From: JBGPBY01 sp041481485 | GTDB lineage: Bacteria > Acidobacteriota > Terriglobia > 20CM-2-55-15 | Direction: 5' to 3' | Length of the DNA: 8,230 nucleotides | NCBI GenBank assembly: GCA_041481485.1 | Contig: JBGPBY010000334.1 | Location: 1 to 8,230 of the forward strand | In this document: positions 1 through 6,611 of the stretch, in pieces | Layout of the letters: every line of letters begins with the position of its first letter | How positions within the stretch are numbered: the first letter of the stretch is position 1 | The notes under the pieces: generated by a model | Seen by the model: only the letters and a program-made list of their open reading frames with translations | Told to the model about the DNA's origin: nothing | Databases searched by the model: none | Translations under genes and position numbers: made by a program

Positions 1-226
1 CGGCGTGAGCCGGGGGTATTGAGTCACTACGCCACACAGAGTGCCGTAGGCACGACAGTTCTAAATCGGAACGGTCTCAGTATGTTCATGCCTCTGTTAG
101 GCGGCCTGGTCATCGGATCGTTGCACTTCAAAGAACAAACGTCGAGAGTATCGAAGCCGTAGATCTGTCGTGCCTACGGCACTCTGTGTGGCGTAGTGAC
201 TCAATACCCCCGGCTCACGCCGGGGG
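1..226. repeat. Large inverted-repeat element, 58-bp perfect arms around a 106-bp core
   Basis: Bases 1-58 are the exact reverse complement of 165-222, with no mismatch. The right arm's outer hairpin continues to 226, and the left arm is cut by the window edge, so the element is probably a few bases longer on the left. The core (59-164) has no convincing gene. Each arm contains two smaller palindromes: GTGCC-GTA-GGCAC (41-53, mirrored at 170-182) and a C5GGC/GCCG5 hairpin at the outer end. As RNA or single-stranded DNA the whole unit would fold into one long cruciform-like stem. It resembles a non-autonomous palindromic mobile unit (MITE-like). No transposase is present here, and no target-site duplication can be judged because the left end is missing. 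It starts about 50 bp downstream of the cytochrome gene's stop. Confidence 0.85.
207..226. repeat. GC-rich hairpin at outer end of the left inverted-repeat element
   Basis: CCCCCGGC (207-214) pairs with GCCGGGGG (219-226) across a TCAC loop, giving an 8-bp all-GC stem. It is the right-hand tip of the 1-226 element, and half of the mirrored copy is visible at the window start. For minus-strand transcripts leaving the cytochrome gene it lies about 50 bp past the stop. No U-tract follows it, so it is not a standard intrinsic terminator, though it could block 3' exonucleases. A second small hairpin, GCCGC-TAAC-GCGGC, lies at 240-253. Confidence 0.6.
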
Positions 227-276
227 CTAAGGGACTGCCGCCGCTAACGCGGCTGGGAACGCTAATGGCAGAGACA

Positions 277-1029
277 TTATTTCGAACACGTAGCAGCCAC
301 AACCTGCAGCGACGTCACGTTCAGCCGCGCCTCATCTCCGTCCCTATATATCAGGCCCTTCACCTGCAATTTCTGGCCGGCATGGGAATCCGGCATGAAG
401 GAACTCACACTGATCAATCGAAACGTCTGCTTGCCGCCGGGTTTTCCAGCCGCCGCCTGCAGTTCTTCCGGCGTGGCAGGTTGATCTTTGGAAATCTCCG
501 GCTCGCTGGTATTCGTCAGCATCCAGGTTTCGCCAACACCAGGCGCAAGACAGCCCACTACCGACACCACGGAAAAATTCGGGACGGATGGACGGTTCGC
601 TCCTTTACGGACAATCTGGATGCTATCCAGAAAGTCTGCGTCCAGCTTCAGTTCGGAGGAACCCTCCGGAAAGCCATTCACCTGCAGGATGTATGTCAAC
701 ACGTCGAGCTTGGCATCATCCGTCAGCGTCGTCCCGAAGTTGGGCGGCATGGTATCGCGAATTTTCGTGAAAATCTTGTACAGGCTTTCGTTTTCCCAGC
801 TCGACATAAATCGGGTGCCCTTCAGCGAAGGACCGGTTCCGCCGCTGAGATCCACGAGGTGACAGCGTTCGCAGCTTTTTGTGAAATTCTCTTTTCCGCG
901 CAGGGCCTGGGCCGTCGTGTACGTACCGGTCCAGATCGGAAACTCCGCAGATTGTGCGGCGGCGCGCAGGGAAATCACGGCACACAGCAGGCCCATTATG
1001 AGAATCAGAAACGGTTTCCGAAAGATCAT
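277..1029 (-). CDS. Exported monohaem cytochrome c with extra C-terminal domain
   Basis: A 250-residue c-type cytochrome. Residues 1-26 form a Sec signal peptide (Arg/Lys start, hydrophobic core, AAAQ end), so the mature protein is periplasmic. The cytochrome c domain spans about 38-118, with the haem motif CERCH at 53-57 and a likely axial Met at 94 in DTMPPNF. The helix ending at VNGFPEG (117-123) matches small cytochromes of this type. Residues about 150-248 form a second, strand-rich domain (VVGCL at 158-161, WMLTN at 169-173, LQVKG and LNVTSLQVV near the end) whose function I do not know; an OB-like fold is a guess. The ATG lies 6 bp after the ankyrin gene's stop and has no clear Shine-Dalgarno, which suggests translational coupling. 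Probable role: carrying electrons to or from the dihaem protein encoded first in the unit (inference). Confidence 0.88.
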   Translation of the reverse strand: MIFRKPFLILIMGLLCAVISLRAAAQSAEFPIWTGTYTTAQALRGKENFTKSCERCHLVDLSGGTGPSLKGTRFMSSWENESLYKIFTKIRDTMPPNFGTTLTDDAKLDVLTYILQVNGFPEGSSELKLDADFLDSIQIVRKGANRPSVPNFSVVSVVGCLAPGVGETWMLTNTSEPEISKDQPATPEELQAAAGKPGGKQTFRLISVSSFMPDSHAGQKLQVKGLIYRDGDEARLNVTSLQVVAATCSK

Positions 1030-1035
1030 TGGGAA

Positions 1036-2511
1036 TTACCGGGACGCCATCAGCTGCCGCAGCAGGCTCACTGTGGTTTGGCGAGACACCACAGGCGCCC
1101 CTCGAACACCGCCGCCTCCATTTTGCGCCGTTTCAAGAGGGGTGTGATTCTGCTTGTCCTTCAGGTCGAGTTTCGCGCCATGCGATGCGAGGAACCGGAC
1201 AACCTCATCGGCGCCGCGTCCCGCGGCGATATGAAGCGCCGTTTGGCCGCTGGCGTTGAAAGCATCCACATCGGCGCCGTGATCGAGAAAGAGCTGGATG
1301 GCTTCAATTGTTTTCGCTTCGGAAACTGCGGTGCCGGCAACTCCGCGAATCGCCGCCATCATGGGCGTCGAATAGTCCTTTTGCGGAATTGAAGGATCGG
1401 CGCCTCCCTGAAGCAGCGATCGGATTACCGGAACATCCACGTTCTTTGTGGCCCGAATCAGCGGCGTGGTTCCTTCACCCATCGTCGCATCCCCGGAATC
1501 GTGATGTCTGCCGATGATGGGCCGTTTCAGCCGCACATTGGGGTTTGCATCATGATCGAGGAGTTTCACAACAAGATCCGCTGCGTCGAGATTATCCGTG
1601 ACCTTCGGACCGGGCCGGCTGAGCATCGGCCCCAGCGTGTGCATATCCACGGCCGCGTAAAGCGCCGTCATCCCCGTGCTGTCGGCGATGTTCGGATCCG
1701 CATGCTTTTCGAGTAATGCTTCGGCAAGGTCGAAATGCGCGTTAATGACGGCAAGGATCAACGCGGTGCTGCCTTCCGGGTCGGCCGCGTTTAGATCCGC
1801 GCCGGCATCGGCCAATGCACGGGCGGCGTCTATCGATCCCTGCCGCGCAGCGTACATCAGTGGAGTCCACCCGCCGCGCGGAAGTGACGTCGTCACCATT
1901 CCCGAAGTAATGAATTTGAATTCCGGGAATTTCAGAAGCGTGGAGCGGGCATTCTTATCCGCGCCTCCTTCCGCAAGGACACGGATTGCCGCCGCATTGT
2001 TTTCCGCCGCTGCCCACATCAACGCGGTTTCACCAAACTCATTCTCGCGGGCATCCACTTTGGCGCCATTCGCCAACAGGACCTTGATCGCTTCGGGTTT
2101 TCCCGTCCGCGATGCGATCATCAGGATGGTTTCGCCATTGGGCTTCACCGCGTTTGGATCCGCGCCGGCTTTGATGAGAAATTCGACCAGGCGTGCATCG
2201 CCGACTTCTGCAGCAAGGGAAAGCGGTGTAATCCCATAGCGATCGGCGGCCTTTGGATTGGCTCCGGAACGAACCAGCAGCTGAACCGTATCCATGTCAT
2301 CCGCCCGGGCTGCCCAATGAAGCGCGGTCGTTCCGTCCGCATCGACGGCATTGACAGGAACGTTTTGCTTCAGCAGAGCGCGAACGGATTCGCGATTGCC
2401 GCTCTTCACCGCTTCAATCAGCCGGCGATCGGTATCCGCGGCGTAAAGGACGGAGATCAGACAAAGCGCGAGTATCCATACGGCACCTGTCGTGAGCTTT
2501 CGGCAAACCAT
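1036..2511 (-). CDS. Exported ankyrin-repeat protein
   Basis: A 491-residue protein. Residues 1-25 are a Sec signal peptide (VWILALCLISVLYAA, cleavage probably before Asp26). The rest is about 11 ankyrin repeats, from a capping repeat at 26-56 through clear units at 57-89, 90-122, 123-155, 156-189, 214-243, 244-276, 277-327, 346-376, 377-417 and 418-450, with a partial cap to about 463. Canonical pieces such as GTTALHWAAR, GADPNA and GQTALHIAA are easy to see. Extra loops break the 33-residue spacing at about 190-213, 291-309, 328-346 and 390-399. No haem motif or enzyme domain is present, so a protein-binding scaffold for its operon partners is the likeliest role (inference). Its ATG overlaps the DUF1552 stop by one base (TGATG), and a GGGAG lies rather far upstream, about 13 bases. 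Expression is therefore probably coupled. Confidence 0.92.
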   Translation of the reverse strand: MVCRKLTTGAVWILALCLISVLYAADTDRRLIEAVKSGNRESVRALLKQNVPVNAVDADGTTALHWAARADDMDTVQLLVRSGANPKAADRYGITPLSLAAEVGDARLVEFLIKAGADPNAVKPNGETILMIASRTGKPEAIKVLLANGAKVDARENEFGETALMWAAAENNAAAIRVLAEGGADKNARSTLLKFPEFKFITSGMVTTSLPRGGWTPLMYAARQGSIDAARALADAGADLNAADPEGSTALILAVINAHFDLAEALLEKHADPNIADSTGMTALYAAVDMHTLGPMLSRPGPKVTDNLDAADLVVKLLDHDANPNVRLKRPIIGRHHDSGDATMGEGTTPLIRATKNVDVPVIRSLLQGGADPSIPQKDYSTPMMAAIRGVAGTAVSEAKTIEAIQLFLDHGADVDAFNASGQTALHIAAGRGADEVVRFLASHGAKLDLKDKQNHTPLETAQNGGGGVRGAPVVSRQTTVSLLRQLMASR

Positions 2512-3824
2512 CAGATGTCCACGCTCCCGGTGCTGATTCCGAACTTGTCCATTTCGACGCCGAACTTATTCGCAATCGAAACCATGATGTTCGCCAGTGG
2601 CGTCTCCTTTTCTGCTTTGATGTGGCGATTACCCTTGAGCGCTCCGGCGGCGCCGCCGACCAGCAGCGTCGGAACGTCCAGACGCAGGTGATTGTTGCTT
2701 TCGCTCATGCCGCTTCCCCACAGGATTAACGAGTGATCGAGGAGGGAACCATCGCCGTCCGGAGTGGAGCGCAGTTTCTCGAGAAATTTTCCGAACAACG
2801 AAATGTGGTACGTGTTGAGCTTGACTAGATTGGCGATCTTTTCCTGATTGCCCCCGTGATGCGACATGGAATGGTGCGGCTCCGTGATGCCCAGATTCGG
2901 ATAAACGCGCTGGCTGGCATCGCGGCTCATCATAAAGGTGAAGACGCGCGTGATATCGGCCTCATACGCCAGCGCGAGCAGATCGAACTGCAACGCCACG
3001 TGTTCTTCAAACGATTCGGGAATGCCGATGGGAGCATCCGGTACTTTTAGGTCCGATGTCGCCCGCTTTTCCGATTGCTGAATCCGGCGCTCGATTTCGC
3101 GCACATTGTCGAGGTAGTCGGAAAGGCGCGCGCGGTCTTTCGGTCCAAGTCCGGCCTGAAGGTCGGCAACATCTTTTCGGACCGAATCGAGGATGCTTTG
3201 ATCCTTTGCCATCCGCTCCAGGCGCTGCGTGCTGGTGCCGGCGCGTCCGAACATTCTTTCGAATACTACCCGAGGATTGATTTCCATCGGCAGCGGCGTG
3301 GTCGGGTCTTTCCAGGAAAGCGTATTCATGTAGGCACAGGAATACTGGGTATCGCAGCCTCCGATATAGCCGGTGAAGTCTTCCGTCGCCAATTCGAGAG
3401 ATGGAAACACGGTGTCCTGGCCGATCTTCTTCGCAACGACCTGATCGATGGACGTTCCCACATGAACGTCTTCGGCGATGGTCCGCTTCGGAATGCTGCC
3501 CGTGAGCCATGCCGCAACTGTCACGGCGTGACCGTCAAGGGGATCGCACAGCTCAGACACCACAGTCATCGAATCGCGGAAGGATCTCAGCGGCTCGAGA
3601 ATCGGAGAAAATTCGAAATTCGCGCCGGCGGTCTTCGGCGTCCAGAAGCCAGGGCGTTCACCGAGGGGAATAAAGACGATGCCCAAACGCCGCGAAGGAT
3701 TGGCCGGCGTCGCCGCCGTGGCGGTAAGCGCAGGGGCCATGGATTCCAGGAAGGGCAGCGCCATCGCGGTTCCGACACCGCGAAGGATGGCACGCCGTGA
3801 GATGAATTTTTTAGTGATGTACAT
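2511..3824 (-). CDS. DUF1552 family protein with twin-arginine signal
   Basis: A 437-residue DUF1552 (PF07586) protein. The N-terminus has a twin-arginine export motif, SRRAILRG (9-16), followed by a hydrophobic stretch and APALTA (30-35), so it is probably exported folded. Family-like segments include LGIVFIPLGERPGFW (47-61), a charged helical or coiled-coil stretch (about 201-255), the His-rich HHSMSHHGG (317-325) and LILWGSGMSESNNH (366-379). The fold appears related to DUF1501 and alkaline-phosphatase-like proteins, but no reaction is established. I chose the ATG at 3824 because GGAGG and AGGAG stand just upstream and the Tat motif starts soon after. A longer frame reaches 3887, but its extra 21 residues are translated from the repeat at 3851-3944. 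DUF1552 genes commonly follow DUF1592-type genes, as here. The stop overlaps the ankyrin start. Confidence 0.92.
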   Translation of the reverse strand: MYITKKFISRRAILRGVGTAMALPFLESMAPALTATAATPANPSRRLGIVFIPLGERPGFWTPKTAGANFEFSPILEPLRSFRDSMTVVSELCDPLDGHAVTVAAWLTGSIPKRTIAEDVHVGTSIDQVVAKKIGQDTVFPSLELATEDFTGYIGGCDTQYSCAYMNTLSWKDPTTPLPMEINPRVVFERMFGRAGTSTQRLERMAKDQSILDSVRKDVADLQAGLGPKDRARLSDYLDNVREIERRIQQSEKRATSDLKVPDAPIGIPESFEEHVALQFDLLALAYEADITRVFTFMMSRDASQRVYPNLGITEPHHSMSHHGGNQEKIANLVKLNTYHISLFGKFLEKLRSTPDGDGSLLDHSLILWGSGMSESNNHLRLDVPTLLVGGAAGALKGNRHIKAEKETPLANIMVSIANKFGVEMDKFGISTGSVDI

Positions 3825-3829
3825 AAGTG

Positions 3830-3840
3830 CTCCTGCCTCC
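3830..3840 (-). promoter_or_regulatory. Shine-Dalgarno of the DUF1552 gene
   Basis: On the minus strand GGAGG (3840-3836) and AGGAG (3834-3830) precede the ATG at 3824-3822, the second with a 5-base spacing. This is the clearest ribosome binding site in the window. It decides the start in favour of the Met at 3824 over the upstream in-frame codon at 3887. Confidence 0.8.
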
Positions 3841-3850
3841 GCTAAGGGAT

Positions 3851-3944
3851 GCGATTCCGGCTGTAGGCGCGGTCTATGACCGCGCACAATTCACAGGTTT
3901 AGAAATCGCGCGCGGTCATAGACCGCGCCTACAGCCGGAATCGC
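3851..3944. repeat. REP doublet (REPIN-like) between the dihaem and DUF1552 genes
   Basis: Arms 3851-3885 and 3910-3944 are perfect 35-bp inverted copies around a 24-bp spacer. Each contains a 25-bp REP-like unit (3861-3885 and 3910-3934): a GTAG head followed by an 8-bp stem and a TAT loop, with centre GCGGTCTATGACCGC. The GTAG tetranucleotide before a palindrome is the hallmark of REP sequences mobilised by RAYT (TnpA_REP) transposases, and inverted pairs are known as REPINs. The element begins 26 bp after the stop of the dihaem gene and ends 10 bp before the Shine-Dalgarno of the DUF1552 gene. It could protect or trim the upstream message and so set different levels of the two products. 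Confidence 0.88.
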
Positions 3945-3970
3945 TTTCCTTCCCATCGAACTCAATCCTT

Positions 3971-6361
3971 CTACTCCGTCGCCGCCGCAACCCTCATCTG
4001 AAACGGCGTACTTTTCACAACTCCCATCACGATCGCTGAATACCGGTAATCCTGCGTCCCCGCATCGCGCACAATGGCTCGTACGGCGGGCATGTCGTAC
4101 GACGCCAGGCCTCTGCCGAGCGCGTAAATCATCATCTTTTCCGTCACTGTCTGGACAAACATTTCGGGCTTCTGCAGCAGCGCCTTTCTGAGCGAAACGA
4201 CACCATCGACCTTCGAGCCGTCGAGTAATTGGCCTGTGGCATCGATGGGAATTCGCGCCTCGCGGGTGCGGTACGCCCCGACGGCATCAAAATTCTCCAG
4301 TGCGAAGCCGAGCGGATCCATGATGCTGTGACAGCTGGAACATGCGGGATCCCTGCGATGTTCCTCCATGCGTTCCCGCATCGGCAGCGGTTTTGCGCCC
4401 GGGGTGTCGGCAGTTTCCTTGAGCGGCGGCACATTCGCAGGTGGGGGAGGAACCGGCGCGCCGAGCAGGTTTTCCAGTATCCACTTGCCGCGAACCACAG
4501 GCGACGTCCGGTCGGTGTGTGAAGTCACCATGAGAATGCTGCCCTTGCCCAACAATCCTCGCCGCGTCTCGTCGTTCAACGTGATGCGGCGGAACTGACT
4601 GCCATAAACGTTCGGAATCCCGTAATGCTTTGCGAGTCTTTCGTTGACGTAAGTATAGTCCGCCGTCATCAAATCGAGAACATTCCGATCGTCCCGCATG
4701 ATGCTTTGAAAAAACAGTTCGGTTTCACGCTGAAGCGCAACCCGCAGGTTGTCGTCGAAATCCGGGAATTCGAGGGAGTTCGGAACCTGACTGCGCAGAT
4801 TGCGCAGATACAGCCACTGTCCGGCAAAGTTGCTGACCATGGACTCCGCACGCGGATCGGCAAGCATGCGCTTCACCTGCTGTTCGAGCCCTGAGGCGGT
4901 CTTCAACTTTCCCTGCGCCGCCGCTTCCAGCAATTCGTTGTCGGGAATGCTGCTCCACAGAAAGAACGACAGGCGCGACGCCATCTCCAGATCTTTAACT
5001 CGATACACAGCACCGGCAGCGATGCCGGCAGGATCATGTTCGGCTCGAAAGACAAACTTGGGGCTCGCCAGCAACCGCTGGAGCGCCATTTCAACGCCGG
5101 ATTCAAAGTTCCCGGCTTCCCGTCCCTTTTGATAGAACTCCAGAATCCGTCCGGAATCTTCCTTTGAATCCATCCCCCGATATCCGCGGTGAACCAGATG
5201 ATTGATAATTTTCTTCGCGCAGGTTTCTTCCTCGAGCCGCGTCGCCGACGGCGCCGGATGGCAAATGAAGATCTGCCGACGGCTGGGAGTATCGCCGGGG
5301 CCAGAGGGATTAAAAGGACCTGTTACTGTAAATCGATCGATGTGCGCGTGGCCGGTGGGATCGAGCGTGTCGTTGGAGCTGCGCACAAACGGCTGGAGAC
5401 GGAGCGTGTTTTCGCCAGGCTTATCCAGGAAAGCGACTCCAATATCGTGGGGGCCTGCTTTCAAGGAGACTCGCGCTTCCGATCGCGCCTCGGCAGAATC
5501 GGCTGCCAGCGTGATGTTCTCCAGAGCGGCTTTGAAATCCGCATCGCCGCCGAATGAACCCAGATGCACACGCTCTCCATCCACCGTGATTTCCACCTGG
5601 TGCGGATACTCCAGGCCACGCATGGCGCCGAGATTGGTGCGGAAATATTTCACCTGAATCAGGTATTCACCGTCGAGCGGAAGCGTGGTGTGCGCGATCC
5701 GTCCACCGATGGTACCCAGAGGCAAACCTTCAATGTGCCGGTCCTGCGAGGCATCCTGGCGTATCCGGAACGTTTGACCGGCGGCGCCAATTCCCGGATC
5801 CCCCACTGCCAGCGCACTGATCTTGCCGGCCGATGCGAGGTATCGTTCCAGCAATACCGGCGATACACCCAGAACGTCCGCGTTGTTATCGAATCCGTAA
5901 CCTGAATCGTCCGGAGGAAGAAGCTCCGAGGTGTCGACGTCCAACGCAAGCAGATCGCGAACGGCGTTGGCATACTCCGTTCGATTCAGACGGCGAAGCA
6001 AAGGCCGGCCCGGATTCGGCTTTGCAGACGCAGCATGATCGAGGGCGCCGGCAAGCCAGGACACCATGCCATCACGGATAGCCGGAGAGGGATGAGGGGC
6101 GGATTGCGGCGGCATCATCCCGGAGCGAACCTTGAGGAGAACCTTTTCCCACGTGTCCGGATTGGCGCCGACATTGGAAAAGTCGAGCGTATCGAGGCTG
6201 AGGCCGGCAACCTTGTCGTCCGCGTTATGACAATTGACGCAGTACTGATCGATAACGGCACGGTATTGCCCGGAAGTTGACGCGGAAATGTCCGGTTTTT
6301 GCGAGACTGCCGCCCCTGCGGATATCAGCAGAATCGCCAAAACGATGCCCAGCCTGCTCAT
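3971..6361 (-). CDS. Dihaem DUF1587/DUF1595/DUF1592/DUF1588/DUF1585 protein
   Basis: A 796-residue exported protein of the planctomycete-type cytochrome family. In order: Sec signal peptide (about 1-20); first c-type haem site CVNCH (41-45) with SGMMPP (80-85) as likely Met ligand; DUF1587 (about 120-187, RRLNRTEY at 123-130); a beta-rich, carbohydrate-binding-like region (about 190-350); DUF1595 (about 365-445, with Cys367 and Cys381); DUF1592 (about 452-585); DUF1588 (about 600-705) holding the second haem site CSSCH (674-678); DUF1585 (about 715-790). All parts are present, so it looks full-length. Electron transfer or an oxidative reaction outside the cytoplasm is likely, but no substrate is established for the family. 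I start at ATG 6361; an in-frame TTG sits immediately before it. It heads the four-gene unit. No strong Shine-Dalgarno is seen. Confidence 0.93.
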   Translation of the reverse strand: MSRLGIVLAILLISAGAAVSQKPDISASTSGQYRAVIDQYCVNCHNADDKVAGLSLDTLDFSNVGANPDTWEKVLLKVRSGMMPPQSAPHPSPAIRDGMVSWLAGALDHAASAKPNPGRPLLRRLNRTEYANAVRDLLALDVDTSELLPPDDSGYGFDNNADVLGVSPVLLERYLASAGKISALAVGDPGIGAAGQTFRIRQDASQDRHIEGLPLGTIGGRIAHTTLPLDGEYLIQVKYFRTNLGAMRGLEYPHQVEITVDGERVHLGSFGGDADFKAALENITLAADSAEARSEARVSLKAGPHDIGVAFLDKPGENTLRLQPFVRSSNDTLDPTGHAHIDRFTVTGPFNPSGPGDTPSRRQIFICHPAPSATRLEEETCAKKIINHLVHRGYRGMDSKEDSGRILEFYQKGREAGNFESGVEMALQRLLASPKFVFRAEHDPAGIAAGAVYRVKDLEMASRLSFFLWSSIPDNELLEAAAQGKLKTASGLEQQVKRMLADPRAESMVSNFAGQWLYLRNLRSQVPNSLEFPDFDDNLRVALQRETELFFQSIMRDDRNVLDLMTADYTYVNERLAKHYGIPNVYGSQFRRITLNDETRRGLLGKGSILMVTSHTDRTSPVVRGKWILENLLGAPVPPPPANVPPLKETADTPGAKPLPMRERMEEHRRDPACSSCHSIMDPLGFALENFDAVGAYRTREARIPIDATGQLLDGSKVDGVVSLRKALLQKPEMFVQTVTEKMMIYALGRGLASYDMPAVRAIVRDAGTQDYRYSAIVMGVVKSTPFQMRVAAATE

Positions 6362-6467
6362 CAAAGAGGTCCGATCCCGAATGAAGGAGTTTTCGCCGTC
6401 CGTGAGGATATAGCAAAGGAAGATAAAGGGACAGACACTTAATTATTGGGATCTGACGCGGTCTGCT
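6362..6467 (-). promoter_or_regulatory. Leader/promoter region of the dihaem operon (tentative)
   Basis: This gap between the repeat at 6468 and the ATG at 6361 is the only place in the window for an operon promoter outside repeat DNA. It is more AT-rich than its surroundings. A TATATC (6412-6407, minus strand) lies about 45 bases before the start and could be a -10 box, but no good -35 stands at the right distance. The stretch at 6428-6445 (GGGACAGACACTTAATTA on the plus strand) looks like a piece of a dispersed repeat. Confidence 0.3.
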
Positions 6468-6601
6468 AAGCCGTGAATGAATGCGGCTCCCCACTGTAGG
6501 GGCGGTCTATGACCGCCCACAATTTTCAGGGATACAATCCTACAGATTGTGGGCGGTCATAGACCGCCCCTACAGTGGGGAGTCGCATCCATTCACAGCT
6601 T
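6468..6601. repeat. Long REP doublet (REPIN-like) after the carbamoyltransferase gene
   Basis: Left arm 6468-6523 and right arm 6546-6601 are 56-bp inverted copies with three mismatches (6472/6597, 6480/6589, 6486/6583; the last could be a G-U pair in a plus-strand transcript), around a 22-bp loop. Each arm holds a REP-like unit (6494-6518 and 6551-6575) with the same CTGTAG head and GGTC-TAT-GACC centre as the copy at 3851-3944. The element begins 10 bp past the carbamoyltransferase stop. As RNA it would form a very stable hairpin, suited to ending or protecting that message, though no U-tract follows. Confidence 0.9.
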
Positions 6602-6611
6602 CTTTGCCATA

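Noticed and set aside
59..164. Small gene or tRNA inside the core of the left inverted repeat
   Set aside because: I found no convincing start, ribosome site and frame together, and no cloverleaf-like pairing.
196..1392. Long plus-strand open frame (398 codons) opposite the cytochrome and ankyrin genes
   Set aside because: It starts inside the inverted-repeat arm, has a basic, low-complexity translation with no recognisable domain, and lies antisense to two well-supported genes. High GC makes such shadow frames common.
3075..3800. Plus-strand open frame of 241 codons opposite DUF1552
   Set aside because: Antisense to a clear family member; the translation is Arg/Gly/His-rich with no motif.
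6362..6364. TTG as start of the dihaem gene
   Set aside because: It lies directly before an ATG in the same frame, and the signal peptide begins naturally at the ATG. No Shine-Dalgarno favours the TTG.
6468..6601. Classical rho-independent terminator
   Set aside because: The stem is far longer than usual, no U-run follows on either strand, and the same unit recurs elsewhere, so it is better described as a repeat element that may secondarily end transcripts.
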